Counted from the stretch's first letter, positions 53,550-63,435 are shown. The stretch is 64,000 nucleotides of DNA from CALNXN01 sp942490645 (GCA_942490645.1 CALNXN010000002.1:452035-516034), one strand, 5' to 3'. Notes: generated by a model not told the origin, from the letters alone. Program-made: numbers and translations.

Positions 53550-54380
53550 TCACTTAGGTTGCAACAAGAAACGGTCGATTTGGTGCTTCACCTCGTCTCG
53601 AAGTGCCGCTGTCTCGGCCAAAATCTCTTTGGCCTTGAGAAAATCCAGAGCCCGGTAGTGATCGACTGGTGGACGCAGCAGTGCGACTTCGGGGTGCTGC
53701 GCCGCCGCGTGATCAACAATCGACATTTGCATCATCTGGCTTGATGCCAACATCGCGTCAATTTTTCTGGGGCGCTCCGACGGCTCCCCAGTCGTTCCGC
53801 CTGATACGTCAATTGCAATGATGTGGTCAGCCTTGCCTTGAAGAAGGTTGATTGGGCAAGGGTTTGTGGCACTGCCGTCAATAAAGTACCGATTATCGCG
53901 CTTGACCGGCAGAAACACAGCAGGCATCGCAGCGGACGCGGCAATCGCAGACAGCAGAATGCCGTCCTCAAAAACAGTTGTTTTTTGACCGTAATAATCA
54001 GTTGCCGCGATCTTCAGTGGAATCTCCAGATCGGCGAACACCTCAGGAAGACCTTTCGGCATGAACACCTCCAAGATGCGTTCAAGATTGAGCTCCCCGA
54101 TGCGCAGCCCTCCCTCTGCCAAGAAGCTTTTTAGGCTTTTGGGGCGCACAGCAAACATGTCACTGACAAGCGCCAGCGGACTATTGATCTTGCTATAAAT
54201 ATGGTCGGTGATTTCGGCGGCTGACATGCCAGCACAAGCGGTCGCCCCAATGATGGATCCGATGGATGTCCCTGCGACAATCGCAGGCTTTATCCCCAGA
54301 TCATCAAATGCATGGATTGCATGAATATGCGCTAGACCACGCGCCCCGCCTGCCCCAAGGGCAAGTGCAATGCTATGCAT
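53550..54380 (-). CDS. Patatin-like phospholipase
   Basis: A 276-aa cytoplasmic lipid acyl hydrolase of the RssA/YchK type. The oxyanion loop is ALGAGGARGLAHI, the nucleophile elbow is GTSIGS (Ser ~43), and the catalytic Asp is in FIDGSATNP (the usual DG[AGS] motif). Both catalytic residues are kept. It starts MHSIALALGAGG at 54380. No signal peptide. Neighbours do not suggest a specific substrate. Confidence 0.9.
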   Translation of the reverse strand: MHSIALALGAGGARGLAHIHAIHAFDDLGIKPAIVAGTSIGSIIGATACAGMSAAEITDHIYSKINSPLALVSDMFAVRPKSLKSFLAEGGLRIGELNLERILEVFMPKGLPEVFADLEIPLKIAATDYYGQKTTVFEDGILLSAIAASAAMPAVFLPVKRDNRYFIDGSATNPCPINLLQGKADHIIAIDVSGGTTGEPSERPRKIDAMLASSQMMQMSIVDHAAAQHPEVALLRPPVDHYRALDFLKAKEILAETAALRDEVKHQIDRFLLQPK

Positions 54381-54560
54381 AGTGGCTTCCCATCAAATAA
54401 TCTAAAGCGGCATCATGTCGGGAACGTTATATGATGCACTGAGGGGAAGTTCTATTTATGACCGGTGCTGTGAAATTTTTTGACCCTTGAAGTGGTAAAT
54501 GCCACTTAATTTTTGTCAGCTTTGTTCGCTATGCGTGACTGAAGTTCAAAGGGTTTATGG

Positions 54561-54914
54561 TCACTCGCGATGAGACAGGACGTTGAGGACCTTCCCTGTT
54601 GGATCGGATACGTAGAAACGTCTGACTCCCCAAGGTTCATTGGTCAGTTCGTATTCTATTTTATGACCAAGGCGTTTTGCACGCTGATAGACCGCGTCAA
54701 CATCATCGACTTCTATTGAGACGTTGGGGACTGGGGTCCCCGAACCGCCCTCAGATGCGATGCTGACTTGCGTCGGCGCGATTTCACCGGAGGAAAGAGT
54801 GGTTATCCAACCGTGATCCATAACAACTTCGAGATCGAACAAATCCACGTAGAAAGCCCGAACATCGTCAACCGAACTGGCCGCAATATCCAAAACGATG
54901 CGTTTGACTGTCAT
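54561..54914 (-). CDS. VOC family (glyoxalase/bleomycin-resistance fold) protein
   Basis: A 117-aa single VOC-fold protein: RIVLDIAASSVDDVRAFYVD at the N-terminus, VSIEVDDVDAVYQRAKRLGH in the second module and FYVSDPTGKVLNVLSH at the end. Metal ligands cannot be assigned firmly. It lies 158 bp downstream of a second VOC gene on the same strand. Members act as dioxygenases, isomerases or resistance proteins, so the role is open. Confidence 0.85.
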   Translation of the reverse strand: MTVKRIVLDIAASSVDDVRAFYVDLFDLEVVMDHGWITTLSSGEIAPTQVSIASEGGSGTPVPNVSIEVDDVDAVYQRAKRLGHKIEYELTNEPWGVRRFYVSDPTGKVLNVLSHRE

Positions 54915-55071
54915 TTGCTACCCCCTGCTTGCCAGTGTTGAATATCATCGTTTCAGCGAAATGCTTGCCTCGTCCGCATAGTAGAAATGTTCAGCTCCAA
55001 AACATTGCGCCTGTCGCGAACGGCAACTCTTGAGCGCCTCCCCAATGACCTTGACGGTCGGCGTGTGAAAA

Positions 55072-55488
55072 TCAATCCACCGTTTCGCGCGGGTCATAGT
55101 TTCCAAATGACCAAATATGACCCTCGGGGTCTGCGACTGTGAAGTTGGAACCACCGTAGGGCTGTTCAGCCAGCGTCATCAGGATATTGGCGCCGTATTC
55201 CGTTACGCGAGAATAGAGCGCCTTCAACTCCTTATAGCTGCCGACAACTGCGTATATGGTTGTCGTCTCACGACCGCCGATTTCTTGGGGATCAGCCATA
55301 TAGCGATCGAATTCACTTGCGACGCTGCCCGGCCCGAACATCATGAGTCCGGACCCGAGTTTCACTTGCGCATGCTGTATCTTGCCGTCCTCTGCGCGAT
55401 AGACCGCGTGTTCTTGCAGTCCCAAAACATCAGTGATGAAGACGAGTGCGGCGTCACAGTCGCGATATCTGGTTGTAGGGATTAGCAT
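55072..55488 (-). CDS. VOC family protein (PhnB/YdcJ-like glyoxalase fold)
   Basis: A 138-aa VOC-fold protein starting MLIPTTRYRDCDAALVFI. The middle carries AQVKLGSGLMMFGPG and the end PYGGSNFTVADPEGHIWSFG, which matches the group of VOC proteins often annotated as glyoxalases next to isomerases. It differs in length and sequence from the VOC gene downstream, so they are not a recent duplicate. Function not assignable. Confidence 0.85.
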   Translation of the reverse strand: MLIPTTRYRDCDAALVFITDVLGLQEHAVYRAEDGKIQHAQVKLGSGLMMFGPGSVASEFDRYMADPQEIGGRETTTIYAVVGSYKELKALYSRVTEYGANILMTLAEQPYGGSNFTVADPEGHIWSFGNYDPRETVD

Positions 55489-55686
55489 TGGTTGGCCCTC
55501 CTACTCAGACATCATCCAGAGGAATGGTTTTTGTGGCAAGCCGTAAACTGCTGGGTATTCCGGCAACTGAACGATGCCGCGCACTTTGAGTGTCCGCAAT
55601 AATCGCGCTGTAGACTTGGATGGAAGCGGCCATATACCGGGTCACCTTCCATAGTCAGGTTCGCGGACAACGCAGGCTATTGGTTG

Positions 55687-56277
55687 TCAGTTCCCTTTGC
55701 TCCAAGCCAAGGCGTCTTCGAGACGGTCGTCACCCCAGAAGACCTCGCCGTCGACCACGAATGTGGGCGAACCGAACACGCCCATTGCCATCGCCTCGTT
55801 GGTTGCCACTGCCAGCGCATTTGCGATCCGTTCGGATTGAGCCGCAGCCAAGACCTGTGCCGGATCGCAGCCGATTTCTTGCAAGCTTCCTGAAATATTG
55901 GGATCCTCGCCCGCCGGTTCTCCCTTTTCGAACCAACGCTGATAGGTGGCTCGGGCATATTCTTCTATCCAGCCTTCTTCAGCTCCTAGAGTCGCGACGA
56001 GGTTGGCCAAGACAAGACCGGGCAAAGGATACGGCGCAGGTATGCTTGGCGACAGACCGTAGCGTTCGGCACGGCGCTGGATATCGCGCCACATGTATGC
56101 AGTTTTCTCGGGCTTGTCCTTAAACGGTATGTTGTTTTGTTCGATCATGACGTGCCGGACGTTGAATGGACGCCAGCGGAAGTCGACCCCAGCTTTCCTT
56201 CCAGCCTCAGAAAGCCGCATAACGGTCAAGTAGCTGTATGTGCTGCCTATTGAGAACCAGAAATCGATATTGGCCAT
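55687..56277 (-). CDS. 2-hydroxychromene-2-carboxylate isomerase family / DsbA-like thiol protein
   Basis: A 196-aa kappa-class GST/DsbA-fold protein. It starts MANIDFWFSIGSTYSYLTVM, where the Ser/Tyr near the start bind glutathione in HCCA isomerases, and FGSPTFVVDGEVFWGDDRLE with the cis-Pro closes the fold. No CxxC is present, so a redox role is unlikely. I chose the ATG at 56277 (preceded by GGGTGGTG) over the longer frame. The two VOC genes downstream may belong to the same aromatic-ring-related pathway, but this is only suggestive. Confidence 0.88.
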   Translation of the reverse strand: MANIDFWFSIGSTYSYLTVMRLSEAGRKAGVDFRWRPFNVRHVMIEQNNIPFKDKPEKTAYMWRDIQRRAERYGLSPSIPAPYPLPGLVLANLVATLGAEEGWIEEYARATYQRWFEKGEPAGEDPNISGSLQEIGCDPAQVLAAAQSERIANALAVATNEAMAMGVFGSPTFVVDGEVFWGDDRLEDALAWSKGN

Positions 56278-56508
56278 TTCACCACCCTTGATGCTCTCAC
56301 TCTTTTCCAAGTCTACATGACGCAGCTTCGTCAAGCTGTCCGCCAACGCCTAACGTTCCGCTTCGGCACGGTCGACGCACGTCTCTAGGCTTCGGCAACA
56401 ATCGAAGCAGATGACTGCTGTGTCCGGCGAAGCAGACTCACTCGACACCGTATCCTAGGTTTGCGGCGCGGGGCAAACCAGTGATCCCGAGATGATCGCC
56501 AAAGAACG

Positions 56509-57408
56509 TTAGGCGACGTTTCGACCCGGCTCTATGGCTGGCTTGCGCGCTGTCAGCAGTGCATCACCGATGATCGCGATCCCGACAAGAAGGCCACCAA
56601 TCAAGACAATTGCCGTTGGAATTTCACCTATGATCACGGCAACCCAAATCGGCGACAAAACGACCTCTATCAGGGGCAACAGGGCCAACTGCACGGCTGG
56701 GACGGTCCGTGCTCCGATTGTGTATAGAACCAGCCCTGCACCCGTTTGAAAGACGCCCATCAAAGATGCGACAAGTATGTCATTTGTCGGCACCGAAAGA
56801 CCGGTGCCTAAGGCCGTCGAAATCCCAAAGCAGATCACGGTCGCGAACAGGCCAGACAAAAGAACCGTAGGCAGCATATCTCCATGCTTGCGCCAGCGCA
56901 GCACTACCGTGAAAAGTGCAAAGCAAAGTGCGGATCCAACCGCATAGAGATTACCCAAAGCATTGCCGCTGGCGATTGCGCCGCCTTGCATCACAACGAT
57001 ACCTGCCATCGCAAGACCGATAGCGATCCACGTCGACCTTTGGACCTTCTCACTGAGAAAAAGCCACCCCAGAACAGCTGCAAAGAAGGGCGCGGTTGCA
57101 AACAGCAGTACCGCATCGGCGATAGTGGTCTGTTGCATCGCAAGAATGCCGAAGGCGTAGGCGAACACGAGGCATACGGCACCAACAACACCGGGAGTGC
57201 CAGTACCGCGTACAGCGCCAATAGTACCACGCCCATATTGGAAAAAGACTACAATCAACAGGAAAACACTCAGCGAAACCGATCTGTAAAACAGTATCTG
57301 CCAAGCGTCAGACCCTTCAATTAGCCGAATGGCCAATCCCTGTGTTGACCAGAACAAACCGGCGCAAAAGACCATAAGCAAACTGTTTCGATAGCTACGC
57401 TGCATCAT
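56509..57408 (-). CDS. EamA / DMT superfamily transporter
   Basis: A 299-aa inner-membrane protein with ten hydrophobic segments in two EamA halves. The first has LLMVFCAGLFWSTQGLAIRL and the second starts near AVGSALCFALFTVVLRW. The conserved PLIEVVLSPIWV motif is in the second half, and a charged tail ends RKPAIEPG. Such proteins export metabolites or take up amino-acid-like compounds. There are two adjacent ATGs (57408 and 57405). Monocistronic. Confidence 0.9.
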   Translation of the reverse strand: MMQRSYRNSLLMVFCAGLFWSTQGLAIRLIEGSDAWQILFYRSVSLSVFLLIVVFFQYGRGTIGAVRGTGTPGVVGAVCLVFAYAFGILAMQQTTIADAVLLFATAPFFAAVLGWLFLSEKVQRSTWIAIGLAMAGIVVMQGGAIASGNALGNLYAVGSALCFALFTVVLRWRKHGDMLPTVLLSGLFATVICFGISTALGTGLSVPTNDILVASLMGVFQTGAGLVLYTIGARTVPAVQLALLPLIEVVLSPIWVAVIIGEIPTAIVLIGGLLVGIAIIGDALLTARKPAIEPGRNVA

Positions 57409-58013
57409 GTGAATTCAGTGCCTCAATCGACGAATGGTCCCTTTGAACAGCCTTTTTTAGGACCTGCCAGCCAACCATACCAGTGCCAAGATAGGCAAGA
57501 TATGCCGGATCAATACAAGCATCGCATGTCGGCTTCTGGCTCGGAGCGGACGTGCGGCGGTGCAAGCTTGGATTACGCCCCGTGCGCGACCATTCCCGAA
57601 ATACAATAATCTCAACGATGTCAGCCGCGTGACCCGAAAAGCGGACATTGAAGCGGTAGTCTTGTTACTGGTCCGTGCAACTCACCAACGACGAAGTTTG
57701 CTTGTTTTCAGTCTGCGCAGGCTGTCGTTTACATGCCATCTTAACGATAGCCCCGAGCGGCGGGTTTTTGCTCTGCTGTTCGACTTCATTATTTGGAAAT
57801 TGCCGCGTTAGAAGCGATTGCCGATTTTTCCGCACGCAGGACAACTGTCTGGGTGCGCTGTTAAGAAGTATCCTGAGGCTTGAGCCGCCTAATGCAGGTG
57901 CCAGCGACGATCTTGTGCGGCACAGCTCCTAAACCCCATCTCAACGTGAGCACAACTCTGGATTGGCCTTTCAAGAAATTCCTGCATCGAGACCAAAAAA
58001 TGCGGGTGAAACG
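57409..58013. other. Intergenic region
   Basis: 605 bp between the EamA gene and the 3' end of gmaS. Only short frames on both strands with rare-codon composition; none resembles a family. No repeat copy and no clear terminator for gmaS was identified, although the transcript should end here. Confidence 0.4.
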
Positions 58014-59315
58014 TCAGCAATCCAGCGTCGTGTCTCGCTCCCATTCGGTAAGGTGCTGGCAATATTGTGTCCATTCCCGCATGCGCAGTTTCAAATAGGC
58101 AGAAGAGAATTCCGCGCCCATGGCTTCGGTCAGGCATTTGTCTTTCTCAAAAAGACGCAGTGCATCGAGCATATTGAGCGGCAAATTTTTCGCGCCGCGT
58201 GCTTTGTGCCCTTCTGTATACATGTCGATGTCGAGCCGCTTGCCCGGTTCGAGCTTCCTTTCAAGACCGTCGAGGCCCGCCGCCAAGAGCACCGCTTGAA
58301 GCAGGTAAGGGTTTGCCGCGCCATCGGCGAGACGCAGCTCCATGCGCCCACCGTCAGGGATGCGCACCATGTGGGTTCGGTTATTGCCGCCGTACGTCAC
58401 GGATTGAGGCGACCATGTCGCGCCCGAAAGGGTCGCGGGCGCATTGATCCTCTTATAGCTGTTCACCGTGGGGTTGGTGATTGCGCAAATGGCTTGCCCA
58501 TGTGTCATCAGCCCCCCCAGAAAGCGATAGGCCAGTTCCGACAGGCCCATCTCGTCGTCGCCGTCAAACACACAAGACTGGCCATCGCGGGTCCAGAGCG
58601 AATGGTGCACGTGGCAGCCGTTGCCGGTCAGATGAGAGAAAGGCTTGGGCATGAAAGTCGCGCGAAACCCGTGTTTCTCAGCGATTTCTTTGACCATGAA
58701 CTTGAAAAAGGCGTGGCGGTCGGCGGTTTCGAGGCACGGGCCGAAATCCCAATTGATCTCGAATTGGCCGTTCGCGTCCTCGTGGTCGTTCTGGTAGGGC
58801 TTCCAACCCAGCTCGTTCATCGCCGAGCAAATCTCTGCGATGACATCATAGCGGCGCATCAGTGCTGATTGGTCGTAACAGGGCTTCTCCTGGGAGTCGC
58901 GACTGTCCGAGATATCAGCTCCATCAGCGTTGATCAGATGGAATTCCGGCTCCACGCCGGACTTCAGCATGAACCCCTGATCAGCGGCTTTCTCAACGAG
59001 TGACTTCAGAACGTTTCGGGGCGCCTGCGCGACGGGCTTGCCGTCCATCCATGGATCACCTGCAACCCAGGCAACTTCTGGTTTCCATGGAAGTTGAATG
59101 ACTGTATCGGCGTCAGGCATCACCAGCATGTCCGGATGGGCCGGCGTCATATCAAGCCAAGCCGCAAAGCCTGCAAACCCCGCGCCATCGTCCTGCGCGC
59201 CCGCTATCGCTTCCGCCGGGACCAGCTTCGCGCGTTGCACGCCAAATAAGTCAGTGAAGTTGCACAAGAAGAATTTGACACCTTTATCGGTGGCCCATTT
59301 GGAAAGATCAGTCAT
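58014..59315 (-). CDS. gmaS: Glutamine synthetase family ligase, probably gamma-glutamylmethylamide synthetase
   Basis: A 433-aa GS-fold enzyme. Motifs: FFLCNFTDLFGVQRAK at the N-terminus, SGVEPEFHLINADG (metal Glu), QNDHEDANGQFEINWDFG, GNGCHVHHSLW, and NNRTHMVRIPDGGRMELRLADGAANPYL with the latch/Arg residues. Located directly after three glutamate-synthase-like genes, the arrangement of gmaS/mgs (or glnT/glxBCD) clusters. In the methylamine pathway it ligates methylamine to glutamate with ATP. GS type III (GlnT) with ammonia remains possible. I chose the ATG at 59315 (TAATG overlap). Confidence 0.85.
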   Translation of the reverse strand: MTDLSKWATDKGVKFFLCNFTDLFGVQRAKLVPAEAIAGAQDDGAGFAGFAAWLDMTPAHPDMLVMPDADTVIQLPWKPEVAWVAGDPWMDGKPVAQAPRNVLKSLVEKAADQGFMLKSGVEPEFHLINADGADISDSRDSQEKPCYDQSALMRRYDVIAEICSAMNELGWKPYQNDHEDANGQFEINWDFGPCLETADRHAFFKFMVKEIAEKHGFRATFMPKPFSHLTGNGCHVHHSLWTRDGQSCVFDGDDEMGLSELAYRFLGGLMTHGQAICAITNPTVNSYKRINAPATLSGATWSPQSVTYGGNNRTHMVRIPDGGRMELRLADGAANPYLLQAVLLAAGLDGLERKLEPGKRLDIDMYTEGHKARGAKNLPLNMLDALRLFEKDKCLTEAMGAEFSSAYLKLRMREWTQYCQHLTEWERDTTLDC

Positions 59316-60643
59316 TAGAAATCTCCTTTTTTCCCAGGTACCCACTCGGTGCCCGCGAGGGGAACGCCTGCCATTGCGGCGGCCTCGATTGTGAGCGCGC
59401 AGAGGTCTTCCGGCTCAAGGTTAAGAACGTGGCTCTTGCCATTGGCGCGGGCGATCGTCTGGGCCTCTAGTGTCATGACCTTCAGGTAGTTGGACAGTCT
59501 GCGCCCTGCGGCGACGGGTTCAAGCCGAGCGGCCAGAATCGGATCCTGGGTTGTGATACCAGCCGGGTCATTGCCCTCATGCCAATCGTCAAAAGCGCCC
59601 GCAGTGGTTCCAAGTTTCCTGTATTCGTCCTCAAGCGCGGGATCATTATCACCCAAAGCGATCAACGCAGCACTGCCGATGGACACCGCATCAGCCCCGA
59701 GTGCCAGCGCCTTGGCCACATCAGCACCCGTCCGCACGCCGCCCGAAATCACAAGCTGAACCTTACGGTGCATGTCAAGATCCTGAAGCGCCTGGACAGC
59801 CGGTCGAATACAAGCAAGCGTTGGTTGGCCAACATGCTCGATAAACACGTCCTGGGTCGCCGCAGTACCCCCTTGCATTCCGTCAAGCACCACAACATCC
59901 GCCCCAGCCTTCACAGCGAGGGTGGTGTCAAAGTAGGGTCGTGCGCCGCCTACTTTGATAAAGATCGGGACTTTCCAACCAGTGATTTCGCGCAGTTCGA
60001 GGATCTTGATCTCAAGATCGTCGGGGCCGGTCCAATCCGGGTGTCGACAGGCGGACCGCTGGTCAATTCCTTTAGGCAGGTTTCGCATTTCGGCCACCCT
60101 GTCGTTGATCTTTTGACCAAGCAGCATTCCACCTCCGCCTGGCTTTGCCCCTTGTCCGACAACAATTTCGATTGCGTCGGCCTTGCGCAGATCGTCAGGG
60201 TTCATCCCGTAGCGCGAAGGAAGATATTGGTAGATCAGTTTGGTCGAATGACCGCGTTCCTCTGGCGTCATGCCGCCGTCGCCTGTGGTCGTTGAAGTGC
60301 CCGCGGCCGAAGCGCCACGCCCCAGCGCCTCTTTCGCCTGGCCGGACAGCGCACCAAAACTCATTCCTGCGATCGTGATAGGGATGTCGAGCTCAAGCGG
60401 CTTTTCGGCAAAGCGCGTGCCGAGGGTAACATTTGTCCCACACGCCTCGCGATATCCCTCCAAAGGGTATCGCGACATGGACGCGCCCAAAAAGAGCAAA
60501 TCGTCAAAATGCGGAACACGCCGTTTCGATCCGCCACCGCGAATATCATAAATTCCTGTGGCAGCCGCTCGCCGGATGTACGACGTTGTATAATCGTCAA
60601 ACGTCCAAGGCTTTACTGGGTGCGTCTTGGGTGTCTGATCCAT
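59315..60643 (-). CDS. mgsC: Glutamate synthase FMN domain protein, N-methylglutamate synthase subunit C-like (GlxD type)
   Basis: A 442-aa protein with the FMN-binding barrel of glutamate synthase: GMSFGALSGQAKEALGRGA, GQGAKPGGGGMLLGQK, KVGGARPYFDTTLAVKAGAD, VLDGMQGGTAATQ, and ADAVSIGSAALIALGD. At the usual [3Fe-4S] cysteine region it reads NDPAGITTQDP without the Cys cluster of GltB, so electrons probably reach FMN differently. I chose the ATG at 60643 over the TTG one codon earlier. Intact, unlike the two upstream subunit genes. Confidence 0.87.
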   Translation of the reverse strand: MDQTPKTHPVKPWTFDDYTTSYIRRAAATGIYDIRGGGSKRRVPHFDDLLFLGASMSRYPLEGYREACGTNVTLGTRFAEKPLELDIPITIAGMSFGALSGQAKEALGRGASAAGTSTTTGDGGMTPEERGHSTKLIYQYLPSRYGMNPDDLRKADAIEIVVGQGAKPGGGGMLLGQKINDRVAEMRNLPKGIDQRSACRHPDWTGPDDLEIKILELREITGWKVPIFIKVGGARPYFDTTLAVKAGADVVVLDGMQGGTAATQDVFIEHVGQPTLACIRPAVQALQDLDMHRKVQLVISGGVRTGADVAKALALGADAVSIGSAALIALGDNDPALEDEYRKLGTTAGAFDDWHEGNDPAGITTQDPILAARLEPVAAGRRLSNYLKVMTLEAQTIARANGKSHVLNLEPEDLCALTIEAAAMAGVPLAGTEWVPGKKGDF

Positions 60644-61325
60644 CAATATGTTCCCGCATTGTCGATATCAAAATTGTAGAGCTGCCGGGCAGAACCGTAG
60701 CGGCGAAACTCAGACGGGTCGGCATCGCATTCAGCGGCCTTTAACAATTCCACGAGTTTGGCGATATGCTCGGGCCGCATCTCCTTTTCGATGCAATCTG
60801 CACCCAGCGAGGCGACCGAGCCGCGCACGAAAAGCTGCGCTTCATAAATGCTGTCGCCCAAGGCATCGCCTGCATTACCGCAAACAACCAGTGTCCCGGA
60901 TTGTGCCATGAACGCACTCATGTGGCCAATGTTGCCGTGCACGACGATGTCGATCCCCTTCATGGATATTCCGCATCGGCTGGAGGCGTTTCCTTGATCA
61001 CCAGCAAGCCTCCGTGGCCTGTTGCGCCTGCGTATTGGCTGGCGTTACCCTCGATCACGACCTTGCCGGACATCATGTTTTCGCCGACGCCCGGGCCGAC
61101 CGAGCCTGTCACGTGGATCGTTGCGTGCTTGTTCATTCCGCCGCAGTAGTAACCGGTGGTCCCTTTCACAGTGACGTCAATTTCAGCATCCAGGCCGCAG
61201 GCAATTGCATGCGCCCCTTTTGGGTTGAGGATCTCCCACTTGGTTTGCTTCGTTTGGAGGTCCTGCGCTTGCAAAGTCGCGTTCACTTCGCGCAGGGACT
61301 GGGTCTTGAGGTCCAATAGCTCCAT
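60643..61325 (-). pseudogene. mgsB: Glutamate synthase GXGXG-domain subunit (MgsB/GlxC-like), one frameshift
   Basis: Two half-frames cover the beta-helix domain. Residues from the ATG at 61325 include TTGYYCGGMNKHATIHV and GNASQYAGATGHGGLLVIK. The second half begins MKGIDIVVHGNIGHMSAFMA and continues with VVCGNAGDALGDSIYEA. Around 61000, loss of one G (read AAGGAAAC, expected AAGGGAAAC) shifts the frame. Restoring it gives a continuous ~227-aa protein (IKGNASSRCGISMKG). Both halves fit the family with no stop codons. Either a real mutation or a homopolymer sequencing error. Confidence 0.85.
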
Positions 61326-62205
61326 CAATGGCTCCAGAAATAGACGGTGGCGGGCTCGGGTTCCCACACGTTCGCATGCCCGATGCCAGGCAGGTTCACC
61401 AGAGCGCGATATTCAGACCCGAAGGCAACGTATTGCTCGGTCTCGGCCAGCACGGCGGGTTTGCAGGCAATCGGATCGCGTAGAACGCCAAACCCGTTCT
61501 TGGTGCCCACGACGAAGGTATAGAACCCGTCGAGATCGACAAGTCCGGCCTCCAGTGCTTCGCCCAGATTGTCGCCCTGTTCCATGCGATAGGTAAGGTA
61601 AGCAGCGGCAACCTCGGTGTCGTTCTCGGTTTGGACGTGCGTGCCCCGGCGTGCCAGCTGGCGGCGCAGGCGATTGTGATTGGAAAGCGAACCGTTGTGC
61701 ACGAGGCACTGATCGGCACCGGTCGAAAACTGATGCGCTCCGAGGGTCGTCACCGCGCTTTCCGTGGCCATACGCGTATGCCCAATTCCATGGCTGCCCG
61801 ACAGTGTTGGAATATCAAAGCGGTCTGCAACGGATTGCGGCATACCAACTTCCTTTGTAGATTTCGATCGCCTGCCCGCGCGACATCACGCGCAAACCGG
61901 GATGGTCGCGCGCAATATGTGCCTGAACTTCTGTGACCGTGTTAGATGGGACGGTCAGGATGGCATGTGTGTCGATCACTTCGACATCGATGCCTGTGTC
62001 CTCTGGAGGGCCGATCGAAATCCTCTGCCGGGTTTGCCGATTGCACGGTTATCTTTACAATACCCTCGGCCGCCTCTCGGTAGACAGCGATTCCAGCGCT
62101 GTCCGGCCCCCGATCGGACATGGTGACCAGCATATCGGTCAGCAATGCACCCAGTTGAGGCTGCATTTGCTTATCCTTTAGAAATAGACCTACGATTCCG
62201 CACAT
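61325..62205 (-). pseudogene. mgsA: Class II glutamine amidotransferase subunit (MgsA/GlxB-like), two frameshifts
   Basis: The N-terminus MCGIVGLFLKDK has Cys-2, the Ntn nucleophile, and ATESAVTTLGAHQFS, LVHNGSLSNHN and ENDTEVAAAYL complete the active site. Frame changes at about 62012 (one extra C in a C-run) and 61847 (one extra G in AAAGGAAG) split it. Joined, the middle reads DTGIDVEVIDTHAILTV and RGQAIEIYKEVGMPQSVADR and the total is about 292 aa, the family length. It is first in the mgsA-mgsB-mgsC-gmaS order and overlaps mgsB by one base. Confidence 0.85.
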
Positions 62206-62312
62206 ATCCGCCCCGAACGATTTTCGGGAAGCCTAGCTTCAGCACCGACCCTGTCGAGCCTAAATCTACCAAAGAGAATACTTTATTCCTACAGGGAAAT
62301 TTCTGGCAGTTA

Positions 62313-62936
62313 TCATTCCTGCGAGTAACAGATGATCGATAGATATCGTGCTGGCAGTTTTGTAAGTGATTCCGGCCCGTGGGGCGCGTCTGCGTCGAAA
62401 AACAGGCTGTCACCTGGACCAAGGGAGAAAAGCTCTGGTCCATGTCGGTAGGTCACGAAACCTTCAATCATGAAAATGAACTCCATGCCGACATGCTGAA
62501 ATGTTTTGAATGTGTCGGATTCTTCGCTGAGCGTAATCAGGTAGGGCTCAACTACAACAGAACTGGATTGGGCACTGAGATGGCCAAGCATTGTGTAGTG
62601 GTGTCCGGCACGCGTCCCCGCACGCTCCGCTTCCACTCCTTCGCCGGCTTTGACATGCATAACCGGGCGATGCTCTTCATACCCCTGAAAGAAGGCCGTG
62701 AGCGGGACCGAGAGGCTGCGCGACAGCAGCTGCAACATCGACAGAGAGGGAGACACCTGCCCGTTCTCTATTTTGGAAACCATCCCCTCGCTTACGTCTA
62801 CCTCCGACGCAAATTGAGCGATCGTCCAGCCTCTTTGCTTGCGCAGCAGGCGTACTTGGCGGCCAATGGCCACCTCTAATTCCTTTTCGCGGAACTGGGC
62901 GGTGTTGTGGGGGTCTTGAGACAATACTGTTTTCAT
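62313..62936 (-). CDS. XRE family regulator with cupin domain
   Basis: A 207-aa regulator. Residues ~23-80 are an HTH_XRE domain (QVRLLRKQRGWTIAQFASE, VSEGMVSKIENGQVSPSLS). Residues ~110-200 are a cupin (GMEFIFMIEGFVTYRHGPE, LGPGDSLFFDADAPHGP). A GAGAGGAG ribosome-binding site precedes the ATG at 62936. It lies 107 bp upstream of mgsA on the same strand and probably controls the mgs-gmaS genes in response to a small amine or glutamate derivative; that role is inferred from position. Confidence 0.92.
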   Translation of the reverse strand: MKTVLSQDPHNTAQFREKELEVAIGRQVRLLRKQRGWTIAQFASEVDVSEGMVSKIENGQVSPSLSMLQLLSRSLSVPLTAFFQGYEEHRPVMHVKAGEGVEAERAGTRAGHHYTMLGHLSAQSSSVVVEPYLITLSEESDTFKTFQHVGMEFIFMIEGFVTYRHGPELFSLGPGDSLFFDADAPHGPESLTKLPARYLSIICYSQE

Positions 62937-63435
62937 TTCTCCTCTCTAACGCCACGATGACAATTTGTCAGCTTGGCTGGCGCGCATGCGATGGGGTTGA
63001 CGGGTCATCAGAGCACTTTTCGGATGGTCGGCAGATCCATGAATGATTGACAGCTCAACGTCGGCTTGTTGGCTTTGGGAGGGTGGCGGATCGAAAGACC
63101 TTTGGAGAGGCACCAAGCCTACCCAACAAGGGATGTCTGATGGTCCGTTAATGAACAAGAATTACGAGGTTTTGGGCATCATCCACAAAGGTGGCCCTGT
63201 TGCCTACATTGCAAAAGATGGAAGCGTTTCTCCACAGCGGCAGCTTGCGGTTGCGATTTCAGAGCTAAAAGCATGGGTTTCGGCCCTGCCTTAAGCCACT
63301 ATGCGCAAACACATCCTTATGGGATTGCCGGATACCTGTACGCGCAGATTGCTACCCCAGTGATACCCCAGCTCAAATTGGGCCATCACACAATAAGCCG
63401 ACTAGCGCACAACATATTGATTTTATTGATTTAAA
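62937..63435. other. Intergenic region with one short doubtful frame
   Basis: A 48-aa frame at 63151-63294 (MNKNYEVLGIIHKGGPVAYIAKDG, ending LKAWVSALP) has fair composition and could be the C-terminal remnant of a larger gene, because in-frame sequence extends upstream to 63043 without a better start. No ribosome-binding site at proper spacing. The part next to the tRNA remnant is AT-rich (63395-63436). Confidence 0.35.
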
